From the NCBI GenBank assembly GCA_025936205.1, contig JAICTU010000484.1:1-6765 (forward strand): 6,765 nucleotides of DNA, read 5' to 3'. Below the pieces are notes generated by a model. That model was not told where the DNA came from, made no database searches, and was given only the letters and a program-made list of their open reading frames with translations. Made by a program: the position numbers and the translations under genes. Positions 6,490-6,765 of this stretch are shown piece after piece; position 1 is the stretch's first letter, and each line of letters opens with the position of its first letter. The stretch is from Polyangiaceae bacterium. Lineage in GTDB: Bacteria; Myxococcota; Polyangia; Polyangiales; Polyangiaceae.

Positions 6490-6765
6490 TGAAGCACTGG
6501 CTGGGCCTGGGCAGCGGCGCCTGGGCGATCCTCAAGGAAGCCGCACGCCATGTACTGCGCCATCCGGTGGTGGGTGTGGCCGTGGCGGCTCAGACGGCGA
6601 ATGGCCGCTGGCTATTGATCCGCCGGCGCGACACGGGCGACTGGGCGCTGCCCGGCGGAACGCTGGAATGGGGAGAGACGCTGCGAGACGCCATCCACCG
6701 CGAGTTGCTCGAAGAGGCCGGCGCCGTCGTCGAGGGGGCGCTGGAGCTGAGCGGCGTGTACTCCA
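6489..6765 (+). CDS. Nudix hydrolase, 3'-truncated by the window end
   Basis: The first 92 residues are present. Nudix enzymes hydrolyse nucleoside diphosphates linked to another moiety (damaged NTPs, nucleotide sugars, dinucleotides and others) using Mg2+ or Mn2+. The full Nudix box G-x5-E-x7-REU-x-EE-x-G-U is at 57-79: G57, E63, R71, E72, L73, E75, E76, G78 and A79. Upstream of it, VVGVAVAAQTANGRWLLIRR (27-46) supplies the first strands and DWALPGG (51-57) leads into the box, as in MutT-type proteins. An amphipathic stretch of about 25 residues precedes the fold. The ATG overlaps the previous stop codon as TGATG, so the two are probably translationally coupled in one operon. Substrate specificity cannot be told, because the C-terminal half lies outside the window. 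Confidence 0.93.
   Translation, partial: MKHWLGLGSGAWAILKEAARHVLRHPVVGVAVAAQTANGRWLLIRRRDTGDWALPGGTLEWGETLRDAIHRELLEEAGAVVEGALELSGVYS

Noticed and set aside
5795..6535. 246-codon minus-strand frame opposite the 515-aa gene
   Set aside because: An Arg/Ala/Ser-rich shadow. The plus-strand frame has operon spacing, a coupled downstream gene and sensible domain architecture.

Overview
The window reads as chromosomal DNA of a GC-rich bacterium. The long Ser/Pro/Asp/Glu-rich extension on the sigma factor, the large repeat-bearing intergenic region and the multidomain membrane protein of no recognised family suggest a myxobacterium or a related deltaproteobacterial lineage. That placement is an inference from style; no rRNA or other phylogenetic marker is present.

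Layout. Bases 1-299 hold no gene that I can support. A large sigma-70 family factor (572 aa, minus strand, 373-2091) ends in two hairpins; the second is followed by a T-tract and looks like its terminator. Upstream of the sigma gene lies about 1.4 kb without a convincing intact gene (2092-3467). It is not featureless: it holds an 11-bp-period degenerate tandem array close to the sigma start (2156-2276), a strongly purine-rich, T-poor stretch (2277-2520), a three-copy 16-bp array (2419-2466), a second and unrelated 16-bp array (3032-3110), and a short region that could fold as RNA (3297-3339). From 3468 to 3778, on the minus strand, is a probable small membrane-protein gene. Its signal-like N-terminus and its transmembrane segment lie in different frames, joined by one base at a run of five C; it is either frameshifted or affected by a sequence error.

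From 3937 to the right edge runs a plus-strand gene string: a membrane fatty-acid-desaturase family protein with three histidine boxes (325 aa), 27 bases later a 515-aa protein with one membrane segment and no recognised family, and then, overlapping it in TGATG and with a clear AAGGAG site, a Nudix hydrolase cut off by the window end. The spacing suggests one transcript. The joint role is unknown: a membrane-bound lipid or isoprenoid oxidising enzyme, a membrane-anchored protein with folded domains on both sides, and a nucleotide-diphosphate-type hydrolase.

I see no mobile element, CRISPR array, tRNA or rRNA, and nothing amounting to a clear new defence or biosynthetic system. The best leads are the sigma factor's unusual His in the -10 recognition helix together with the repeats upstream of its gene, the frame-split small membrane gene, and the uncharacterised 515-aa protein in its operon.
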